Shown in pieces: positions 1-5,498 of a DNA stretch of 8,857 nucleotides. The position numbers and the translations under genes are program-made. The notes beneath the pieces are model-generated. The model was given only the letters and a program-made list of their open reading frames with translations, did no database searches and was not told where the DNA came from. Origin of the DNA: an uncultured Phascolarctobacterium sp. (GTDB lineage: Bacteria; Bacillota; Negativicutes; Acidaminococcales; Acidaminococcaceae). Position 1 is the stretch's first letter. Each line of letters opens with the position of its first letter. Where the stretch lies: contig USBV01000061.1 in NCBI GenBank assembly GCA_900553055.1, forward strand, positions 1 through 8,857, read 5' to 3'.

Positions 1-56
1 TTTCACCACACCAATGTTGGAGGGCCGACCACACCACACACTTTGGTGGAGTGTTC

Positions 57-88
57 AAAAAAACACCTGCCGTAGCAGGTGTTTTTTT
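57..88. terminator. Strong bidirectional intrinsic terminator
   Basis: A perfect hairpin has stem ACACCTGC (63-70), loop CGTA (71-74) and stem GCAGGTGT (75-82). It is flanked by seven A at 57-63 and seven T at 82-88, so each strand reads a GC-rich stem followed by a U run. On the minus strand it lies about 37 nt past the stop of the ArsC-like gene and should end the ddh unit. It could equally stop a plus-strand transcript entering from the left edge. Confidence 0.93.
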
Positions 89-124
89 ACTAATATACCA
101 TATGTTAGATATTGTATTCTCTTC

Positions 125-475
125 TTACAGCCCTTTCTCCTCGTACTCAGCCAGCTTAAAGCCGATGAGAACGTCGTTACCGTTGACAAGGATGGGTCGC
201 TTTACTAGCATGCCGTCGGAAGCGAGCAGTGCGAGCTGCTCCTCTTCGGTCATGGTAGGAATTTTATCCTTTAAATTCAGCTCCTTATAAAGCTTGCCGC
301 TGGTGTTATAAAAACGCTTTAAGGGCAGGCCGCTGGCCTTGTACCAGGCGGTGAGCTCCTCTAGAGAAGGCTTGTTGCTTTTGATATCGCGCTTTTCCAA
401 GGTATAGCCCTTGTTCAGCAAATATTTTTCGGCCTTTTTACAGGTGCCGCATTTATCGTAGCAAACAAATAACAT
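125..475 (-). CDS. ArsC/Spx-family thioredoxin-fold protein
   Basis: A 116-residue cytoplasmic protein of the ArsC/Spx/YffB group (thioredoxin fold). A redox CxxC motif, CGTC, sits at residues 9-12 with an additional cysteine at 5. The family's basic site is the KRPI stretch at 92-95 (R93). A middle segment around residues 56-70 (YNTSG, then YKELNLKD) matches the 'arsenate reductase family protein' subgroup better than Spx, which is about 131 residues long. True R773-type arsenate reductases are longer (about 140 residues) and carry more arginines, so arsenate reduction is not implied; a thiol reductase or a redox-sensing RNA polymerase-binding role are alternatives. The ATG is supported by GAGGTG five bases upstream (481-486). 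The gene follows ddh after 54 nt with no clear promoter of its own, so it is probably co-transcribed with it and stops at the 57-88 terminator. Fold assignment is sure; function is not. Confidence 0.88.
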   Translation of the reverse strand: MLFVCYDKCGTCKKAEKYLLNKGYTLEKRDIKSNKPSLEELTAWYKASGLPLKRFYNTSGKLYKELNLKDKIPTMTEEEQLALLASDGMLVKRPILVNGNDVLIGFKLAEYEEKGL

Positions 476-516
476 TTTTTCACCTCATTAAGATGCTTAA
501 CTAGCCACCAATTCTC

Positions 517-532
517 TAAGCAAGCTTGCTTA
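517..532. repeat. 16-bp perfect palindrome at the ddh stop codon
   Basis: TAAGCAAGCTTGCTTA reads the same on both strands and includes the ddh stop codon. In RNA it can form a six-pair hairpin with an AGCU loop. No U run follows in the direction of transcription, so it is not a standard terminator. It could be an mRNA processing or stabilising hairpin between ddh and the ArsC-like gene, or a protein-binding site. A shorter inverted repeat, TTAAG-ATG-CTTAA, lies beside it at 488-500. Confidence 0.5.
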
Positions 533-1510
533 CAGCATATGAGCGCGCAGCTCTTCACCAGAAAGAGGAGATAAATAAGCCGGTGCAATATCAAAAACAG
601 TCTTGCAGCCGTTTACGCCCTCTTGGTGCAAGCGATTGATGGCGCGAGCAAATGCGCACAGCACAGAAGAAGTAAATTCCGGATTGGAATCCAGCTTCAG
701 GTTATATTCAATAATATGCTTGTTTTCGCCATTAAAGCCTGTCACACCACTGCGCATTACAAAACCACCATGGGGAATGCCTGCGTGGTTCTTAGCAAAT
801 TCTTCCTCGCTGATAAAGTGAACAGTGGTATCATAATCGGCAAAATAGTTGGGCATTTCCTTGATTTCCTTCTCGATAGCTGCCAAATCCGCGCCCTCCT
901 CCGGCACAATATAGCACACGCGAGTATGCATTTGGCGAGTGGTCAGCTCCGGATTAGAGCCGCTGCGAACAGCATCCAGTGCTGCTTCTACCGGGCAGGT
1001 ATATTGCTTGCCGTTTTTAACGCCCTTCACACGGCGAATAGCATCGGAATGGCCTTGGCTAACGCCCTTACCCCAGAAGGTATAATCCTTGCCTTGAGGC
1101 AGCACAGCATTGGCATACAGACGATTCAAGGAGAACATACCCGGGTCCCAACCACAGGAAATCAAAGCGATGTGGCCATTTTCCTTAGCCACCTTATCCA
1201 CATTAGCAAAATGCTCAGGAATGCGAGCATGAGTATCAAAGCTATCGATTACATTAAACAGCTTAGCCATGGCCGGGGTTTGCTCGGGCAAATCAGTAGC
1301 AGAGCCACCGCACAGCACCAGCACATCAATTTCATCCTTGTGAGCTTCAGCATCGGCGATGTTGTACACCTTTACGCCCTCAGTTGCTACCTTCACGGAA
1401 GCGGGGTCGCGACGAGTAAACACTGCCACCAGCTCCATATCGGCATTTTGTCTAATAGCAGACTCCACACCACGACCTAAATTACCATAACCGTAGATTG
1501 CAATTCTCAT
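530..1510 (-). CDS. ddh: meso-diaminopimelate dehydrogenase
   Basis: Catalyses reversible NADPH-dependent reductive amination of L-2-amino-6-oxopimelate to meso-diaminopimelate (EC 1.4.1.16). This is the one-step branch of lysine synthesis and supplies the peptidoglycan cross-linking residue in the cytosol. The 326 residues match the roughly 320 of the Corynebacterium-type enzyme. The N-terminal Rossmann motif GYGNLGRG lies at residues 7-14, with TRR at 32-34 where NADPH-specific members bind the 2'-phosphate. Substrate-site landmarks follow: FDTH (D92), CGWDPGMFS (119-127, D122), FWGKGVSQGHSDA (145-157, W146), R197 and IPHGGF (H247). By comparison with the corynebacterial enzyme all expected key residues are present. 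The ATG has GAGGGGAG (1520-1527) nine bases upstream. It lies 87 nt beyond the S41 protease gene and probably has its own promoter in that gap. Identification is secure. Confidence 0.96.
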   Translation of the reverse strand: MRIAIYGYGNLGRGVESAIRQNADMELVAVFTRRDPASVKVATEGVKVYNIADAEAHKDEIDVLVLCGGSATDLPEQTPAMAKLFNVIDSFDTHARIPEHFANVDKVAKENGHIALISCGWDPGMFSLNRLYANAVLPQGKDYTFWGKGVSQGHSDAIRRVKGVKNGKQYTCPVEAALDAVRSGSNPELTTRQMHTRVCYIVPEEGADLAAIEKEIKEMPNYFADYDTTVHFISEEEFAKNHAGIPHGGFVMRSGVTGFNGENKHIIEYNLKLDSNPEFTSSVLCAFARAINRLHQEGVNGCKTVFDIAPAYLSPLSGEELRAHML

Positions 1511-1519
1511 TTTTAATTA

Positions 1520-1527
1520 CTCCCCTC
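1520..1527 (-). promoter_or_regulatory. Ribosome-binding site of ddh
   Basis: Minus strand reads GAGGGGAG nine bases before the ddh ATG (1508-1510). The match to the anti-Shine-Dalgarno is good but imperfect. The leader around it (1511-1550) is very AT-rich. Confidence 0.7.
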
Positions 1528-1550
1528 AATTAAATATTATTTTAAATATT

Positions 1551-1579
1551 AGCGGTCTTAGCATTATTATTAGACCGCT
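1551..1579 (-). terminator. Stem-loop between S41 gene and ddh: weak terminator or 5' leader hairpin
   Basis: AGCGGTCT (1551-1558) pairs perfectly with AGACCGCT (1572-1579) around a 13-nt AT-rich loop. On the minus strand it begins about 18 nt after the S41 stop, where an operon terminator would sit. What follows is AATATTTAAAAT rather than a clean U run, so termination may be weak or Rho-assisted. If transcription starts at the promoter at 1584-1592, the hairpin would lie at the extreme 5' end of the ddh mRNA, where such structures protect transcripts from decay. The two roles are compatible. Confidence 0.5.
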
Positions 1580-1583
1580 TTAT

Positions 1584-1592
1584 ATTATAACA
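1584..1592 (-). promoter_or_regulatory. Candidate extended -10 promoter for ddh
   Basis: The minus strand reads TGTTATAAT: a perfect TATAAT (1584-1589) preceded by the extended -10 element TGn (1590-1592). The hexamer expected at the -35 position (1607-1612, AAGCAA) does not resemble TTGACA, which is tolerable for extended -10 promoters. The start would fall near 1577, giving a leader of about 67 nt. The element lies between the S41 stop codon and ddh, so ddh and the ArsC-like gene may be transcribed apart from the division operon. Confidence 0.5.
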
Positions 1593-1597
1593 CAAAA

Positions 1598-2749
1598 TCA
1601 CTTTTGTTGCTTAAGATATTCTATAGCCGCCTCAAGCTGCACGTCCTTAGTGGCAGTATCGGGCAGCTCCACCACCTCGTCCGGCTCAATGCCCACATTG
1701 TGAATGGATACGCCGGAGGGAGTGTAATATTTGGCCACCGTAATTTTTACCGCGGTGGCACTATCCAAGCGATACACTGTTTGCACACTGCCCTTGCCAA
1801 AGGTTTTCACACCAAAAAGCTTGCCCGCCTTGGTATCCTTAATCGCACCAGCCACAATCTCCGAAGCGCTGGCACTGCCATGGTCCACTAACACAGCCAA
1901 AGGATACTTTACCTTTTCTAAGGACGAGCTTTCCGTATATTTATTGCCATCCTTATCAATGACGGAAACAATGGGCCCCTTGGGCACCAAGCGCTGCGCG
2001 ATACCCACGCCCGCATCCAAAAGACCGCCGGGATTGCCACGCAAATCCAGAATCAAGGACTGCATGCCCTGCTCCTCCAGCTTTTGGTATTCCTTAGTAA
2101 AGTCCTCCACCGTGCTCTCGTTAAACACAGCAATGCGAATATAGCCAATCTTCGTATTGGGCACAAACTGACCGCCCACGGAAGGATTCTTGATTTCCTT
2201 GCGAATCACGCGTACCTTGCGCAGCTTGCCATCCTTACCCTTGAGCTCCAGCAGCACCTCCGTGCCCTGCTGGCCGCGGATTTTTTGCGCCACCTGCTCC
2301 ATATTCAGCGTGCGGGTAGGCACATCATCCACAGCAGTGATAATATCGCCACTTTTGATACCGGCCAAGGCGCCAGGGTTATCGGGCAGGGCAGAAATAA
2401 CTACATAGTCATCGCCGCGCTTGCCAAACACGATACCGATGCCGCCAAAGGTGCCGTTGGTCATATTAGTTAGCTGCTCGTAATCCTTGCGGTTCAAATA
2501 AACAGTATAAGGGTCGCCCACGGATTCCACCATGCCCTTGATGGCACCATCAAAGAGCTGATGCGTATCCACGTCGCCGTTATAATTACGCTTTAATAGA
2601 TGCATGGTACGCAAAAAACGCACCGATTCCGAGGCGCTGCCCGTTAAATTTTGCAGCAGTACGCCTTCCACACCCACTATGGTGACCGTGGTCAATAAAG
2701 CTGTGGCCACACAGCAGGCAGCCAACTGCCAAGCTTTTTTATTAAACAT
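1598..2749 (-). CDS. S41 C-terminal processing protease (CtpA/CtpB type)
   Basis: A periplasmic or cell-surface serine protease that trims or degrades proteins from their C-termini. The 383 residues hold an N-terminal membrane anchor or signal (about 8-32), a helical region (40-95), a PDZ domain (about 100-185, starting near GGIGIVF) that recognises substrate tails, and the S41 core (about 200-360). The catalytic Ser-Lys-Gln set is visible: S294 in GSASASE, and K319 and Q323 in FGKGSVQ. The 25-residue Ser-Lys and 4-residue Lys-Gln spacings equal those of B. subtilis CtpB. LDLRGNPGG (234-242) is another family hallmark. The ATG has GGAGG seven bases upstream (2757-2761). It lies 20 nt after the M23 gene, so the two are co-expressed. 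In Pseudomonas a CtpA degrades M23 hydrolases, which suggests the M23 neighbour as a substrate; that is inference. B. subtilis also has ctpB next to ftsEX. Confidence 0.95.
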   Translation of the reverse strand: MFNKKAWQLAACCVATALLTTVTIVGVEGVLLQNLTGSASESVRFLRTMHLLKRNYNGDVDTHQLFDGAIKGMVESVGDPYTVYLNRKDYEQLTNMTNGTFGGIGIVFGKRGDDYVVISALPDNPGALAGIKSGDIITAVDDVPTRTLNMEQVAQKIRGQQGTEVLLELKGKDGKLRKVRVIRKEIKNPSVGGQFVPNTKIGYIRIAVFNESTVEDFTKEYQKLEEQGMQSLILDLRGNPGGLLDAGVGIAQRLVPKGPIVSVIDKDGNKYTESSSLEKVKYPLAVLVDHGSASASEIVAGAIKDTKAGKLFGVKTFGKGSVQTVYRLDSATAVKITVAKYYTPSGVSIHNVGIEPDEVVELPDTATKDVQLEAAIEYLKQQK

Positions 2750-2756
2750 GAACGCG

Positions 2757-2761
2757 CCTCC
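2757..2761 (-). promoter_or_regulatory. Ribosome-binding site of the S41 protease gene
   Basis: The minus strand carries GGAGG seven bases before the ATG at 2747-2749, in the 20-nt gap after the M23 gene. It is a strong site that fixes this start. Confidence 0.8.
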
Positions 2762-2769
2762 AAAAAACT

Positions 2770-3915
2770 TTAATTAGGCAAATAATTCAAGGGCTCCGTA
2801 ACCTCGCCATGCAAGCGAACCTCGAAATGGCAGTGCGGCCCGGTAGAATAGCCCGTGCTGCCTGCGTAGGCAATACAGGTACCCTTAGTAATATATTGTC
2901 CCTCGTACACATTTAGGCCTTGGTTATGACCATACAGCGTTACTAAGCCACCGCCATGGTCAATCATCACGGCGTAGCCATAACCACCCAACCAGCCGCT
3001 ATAGATAACAGTGCCGGAATCGGCAGCGTAAATCGGCGTGCCATAATCAACAGCAATATCCATGCCGCTGTGATACTTGGTTGTACCAAAAATAGGATGG
3101 GTACGCCAGCCAAAATAAGAGGTGATTTCGCCGCGACAGGGCCACATAAAGCGTCCTGTGCCGCCCCCGCCGGAGATTGCTCCACCGCCGCTTTCCATAT
3201 TGCGCAGCATGGCTGTAATATTCTCGCTAATCGCCAAAAGTCTATCATACTCGTTTTGGCTGCGCTGCTGCTCCTCCTGTGCCTTATACAGCATATAGGA
3301 GCGCTGCTCCTTAAGTTTTCTCGCGCGAGCTCGCTTAGCCTCTAGCTCGGCCTGCGTAGTCTTGATTTCCTTCATTTGCGCACCCAGCTCGTCCTGACGG
3401 CTCTTGATTTCGGCCTCAGCCTTTTGTAGCTGGGTGAGCATTTCGATATCACTGCTAATTATTTTTTGCAGCAAATACATGCGTGAAGCAAAATCGCCAA
3501 AATCCTTGGCGCCAAGCAGCACATCTAAATAATTGACTTGGCCATTAATATAAATCTGGCGCAAGCGTTTTCTATAGATTTTTTTGCGCTGCTCCACCTC
3601 GGCCTTTTTCTGATTCAGCTTGGCCTGATTATCATTAATCTTACTTTGCAGCGCATCGCTTTTGGACTGCAAATTTATTGCTTGATAGTGAAGCTGATTC
3701 AGGCTCGTTTGAATTTCCTCCAAGCCAACAGTGGCAGCCTCCGCCTGTTGGCGGGCCTTTTCCTTGCGCTCCTGCATTTTTTGCATTTCAGCCTGCACAT
3801 TATTTAGCTCCGCACGCTTATCATCAGCTTCACTAGCAAAGCCCCACGCTGCAAACAGTGGCAGCACTGCCATAACTGCTGCTAGCGCCAGGGGCATAAC
3901 CTTTCCTTTGAGCAT
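2770..3915 (-). CDS. EnvC-like murein hydrolase, coiled coil plus M23 (LytM) domain
   Basis: A secreted peptidoglycan hydrolase or hydrolase activator, 381 residues. The signal peptide covers about 1-27 (cleavage likely after GFA). Two long charged coiled-coil stretches (about 30-125 and 150-235) are separated by a conserved-looking hinge (YINGQVNYLDVLLGAKDF, 122-139). A glycine-rich linker lies at 243-254 and an M23 domain at about 255-381. The zinc and catalytic set of active LytM endopeptidases is complete: H282 and D286 (HSGMD), H330 (YGH) and H361/H363 (HCH). E. coli EnvC has lost these ligands and only activates amidases; this protein may cut peptide cross-links itself. It follows ftsX by 14 nt and GGGAGG (3924-3929) lies eight bases before the ATG. 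The FtsX extracellular domain is the expected docking partner for the coiled coil, as with EnvC, CwlO and PcsB. The family is secure; partner and cut site are inferred. Confidence 0.93.
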   Translation of the reverse strand: MLKGKVMPLALAAVMAVLPLFAAWGFASEADDKRAELNNVQAEMQKMQERKEKARQQAEAATVGLEEIQTSLNQLHYQAINLQSKSDALQSKINDNQAKLNQKKAEVEQRKKIYRKRLRQIYINGQVNYLDVLLGAKDFGDFASRMYLLQKIISSDIEMLTQLQKAEAEIKSRQDELGAQMKEIKTTQAELEAKRARARKLKEQRSYMLYKAQEEQQRSQNEYDRLLAISENITAMLRNMESGGGAISGGGGTGRFMWPCRGEITSYFGWRTHPIFGTTKYHSGMDIAVDYGTPIYAADSGTVIYSGWLGGYGYAVMIDHGGGLVTLYGHNQGLNVYEGQYITKGTCIAYAGSTGYSTGPHCHFEVRLHGEVTEPLNYLPN

Positions 3916-3923
3916 TGCTTACG

Positions 3924-3929
3924 CCTCCC
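3924..3929 (-). promoter_or_regulatory. Ribosome-binding site of the EnvC-like gene
   Basis: GGGAGG on the minus strand, eight bases before the ATG (3913-3915), directly abuts the ftsX stop codon (3930-3932). A ribosome finishing ftsX would cover it, favouring coupled translation of FtsX and its hydrolase partner. Confidence 0.75.
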
Positions 3930-4817
3930 TTACACTCGCAAAAACTTGCGCAAGGAAATATAGCTGCCCAAAGCGCCAATGCCCGTGCCCGCAACCAAAA
4001 GGAACAAATCCACATACAAAAGCAGTGGTGAGGTAGGCAGCAAGGGCAAAAAGGCCAAGGTAGCATGAATGCGCTCTAAAAGGCCGGAATAAATGCTATT
4101 AATCAAAATAAAAGCGACTACTGCGCCAAAAAAGCCCAGCGTCATGCCCTCTAACAAAAAGGGCCAGCGGATGAACCAATCGGTAGCACCCACGTATTTC
4201 ATAATAATGACCTCTTTGCGGCGTGCAAAAACAGTCAAACGAATAGTATTACTAATAATAAACAGGGTAGCCATGGCTAAGAAAACAACCAATAAAATGC
4301 CGCCAAAGCGCAAAATCTTAGTCAGCTGGAAGAGATGCTCCACCACCTCCTGACCAAATTTGGCCATTTCTACCTTGGGCAGCTGGCCGAGCTGCGGCGT
4401 CAGCACCTTGATGCGCTCGGGACTATCCACCTGCACCTCAAAGGAATTGGGGAAAGGATTATCCTTGCCCAGACTGTTTAAAAGCTGCTCCTGGTCGCCC
4501 AAGCGCTTTTTGAAGCGTTCTAAGGCCTGCTGCTTGCTTACCTGGGTTACCTTAACCACGCCGGGCATTTTCGTTAGCTTTTCCTTTACCGCAGCTAGCT
4601 CCTTATCTGTGGCGCTATCCTGCATATATACCGAAACCTGCACCTGGCTTTCCAAATATTGCGCCAGATTATTGGTATTCAGGAAAATCATCAAAAACAT
4701 GCCCAAAACCAAAAGAGATACAGCTACAGTGGAAATAGAAGCAAAGCTCATGAAGCCGTTACGACGAATGGACTTATATGTTTCTTTAATAAAGTATTCC
4801 TTCGTACTAAAGCTCAT
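3930..4817 (-). CDS. ftsX: Cell division ABC transporter permease FtsX
   Basis: The membrane half of the FtsEX complex, which relays ATP hydrolysis by FtsE to peptidoglycan hydrolases outside the membrane at the division site. With the chosen start it has 295 residues and the classic topology: cytoplasmic N-terminus, TM1 (about 23-46), a large extracytoplasmic domain (about 47-165) and TM2-TM4 (about 170-196, 218-243, 264-287). The MKYVGATDWFIRWPF segment between TM2 and TM3 is typical of FtsX. The extracytoplasmic domain holds the usual YMQDSATDKE and MPGVVKV stretches. Start choice: AAGGAG (4827-4832) lies nine bases before the ATG at 4815-4817 (MSFSTKEY) but only three before the ATG at 4821-4823. 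The open frame extends upstream to 4892, but that part overlaps ftsE and lacks family resemblance. The gene overlaps the end of ftsE by 11 nt, so the two are translationally coupled. Confidence 0.94.
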   Translation of the reverse strand: MSFSTKEYFIKETYKSIRRNGFMSFASISTVAVSLLVLGMFLMIFLNTNNLAQYLESQVQVSVYMQDSATDKELAAVKEKLTKMPGVVKVTQVSKQQALERFKKRLGDQEQLLNSLGKDNPFPNSFEVQVDSPERIKVLTPQLGQLPKVEMAKFGQEVVEHLFQLTKILRFGGILLVVFLAMATLFIISNTIRLTVFARRKEVIIMKYVGATDWFIRWPFLLEGMTLGFFGAVVAFILINSIYSGLLERIHATLAFLPLLPTSPLLLYVDLFLLVAGTGIGALGSYISLRKFLRV

Positions 4818-5493
4818 AGCCATAAACTCCTTCTTTTTCGTCGCGCACAATGCGCCCATGCTCAATGGCAATAACGCGCTTGCCCATCGCATCCACTACT
4901 TCCTTATCATGGGTAGCCATCACAATGGTGGTGCCGGTGTCGTTGATTTCCTTAAAAATCTCCATAATATCCCAGCTTGTTTCGGGGTCCAGATTGCCCG
5001 TAGGCTCGTCGGCAATAACAAACACCGGATCGTTGACTATTGCCCGTGCAATAGCAATGCGCTGTTGCTCGCCACCGCTAAGCTCGTTTGGATAGGCATT
5101 AGCGCGATGGCGCAGGCCTACCAAATCCAGCATATTCATCACCTGACGCTTAATCTTGCGGTGGGGCGCTTCGATAACCTGCATTGCAAAAGCCACATTT
5201 TCGTACACTGTGCGGTCCGGCAACAGGCGATAATCCTGGAAAATAATGCCCAGCTGACGCCGCATAAAGGGAATTTCCTTGGGCGAAAGGGACAAAATAT
5301 CCATACCATTGACAAAGATGCTGCCCGTAGTAGGCAGAACCTCACGGAACAGCATCTTGATAAAGGTAGATTTACCGGCGCCGCTTGGTCCAACAACAAA
5401 GACAAATTCGCCTGGTTCTATATGCACATTGACGTCCTGCAAGGCAACAGAACCACCTGGATATACCTTGCTCACATCGCTCATAATCAGCAC
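4807..5493 (-). CDS. ftsE: Cell division ATP-binding protein FtsE
   Basis: The cytoplasmic ATPase of the FtsEX complex. With the chosen start it has 228 residues, the usual FtsE length. All ABC motifs are intact: Walker [10 protein letters not shown] (35-43), Q-loop Q86, signature LSGGEQQR (138-145), Walker B FVIADE (158-163, catalytic E163) and H-loop H195 in ATHD. Start choice: the frame can begin at TTG 5500-5502, but AAAGGAG (5504-5510) would then be one base away. The GTG at 5491-5493 is ten bases from the site and gives [14 protein letters not shown], which lines up residue for residue with the N-terminus of B. subtilis FtsE. The ATG at 5482-5484 would cut off the first beta strand. The start lies 5 nt after the csaB stop, with the ribosome-binding site inside the csaB tail, and the end overlaps ftsX. 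Identification is secure. Confidence 0.96.
   Translation of the reverse strand: MLIMSDVSKVYPGGSVALQDVNVHIEPGEFVFVVGPSGAGKSTFIKMLFREVLPTTGSIFVNGMDILSLSPKEIPFMRRQLGIIFQDYRLLPDRTVYENVAFAMQVIEAPHRKIKRQVMNMLDLVGLRHRANAYPNELSGGEQQRIAIARAIVNDPVFVIADEPTGNLDPETSWDIMEIFKEINDTGTTIVMATHDKEVVDAMGKRVIAIEHGRIVRDEKEGVYGYEL
4827..4832 (-). promoter_or_regulatory. Ribosome-binding site of ftsX inside ftsE
   Basis: The minus strand reads AAGGAG within the last codons of ftsE. Spacing is nine bases to the ATG at 4815-4817 and three to the ATG at 4821-4823, which is why the downstream ATG was chosen. Confidence 0.8.
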
Positions 5494-5498
5494 TACCT

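Noticed and set aside
125..475. Calling the small thiol protein an arsenate reductase
   Set aside because: No arsenic resistance genes are nearby and the subgroup is short and mostly uncharacterised; the sequence supports the fold only.
623..1480. Plus-strand open frame (about 285 codons) opposite ddh
   Set aside because: It is fully antisense to a clear diaminopimelate dehydrogenase, with low-complexity translation and no recognisable domain.
1511..1597. Lysine riboswitch or other leader element before ddh
   Set aside because: The gap is 87 nt and holds only one simple stem-loop; a lysine riboswitch needs roughly 170 nt and five helices.
4818..4892. N-terminal extension of FtsX up to 4892
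   Set aside because: It lies entirely within ftsE in another frame, and AAGGAG at 4827-4832 points to the downstream ATG.
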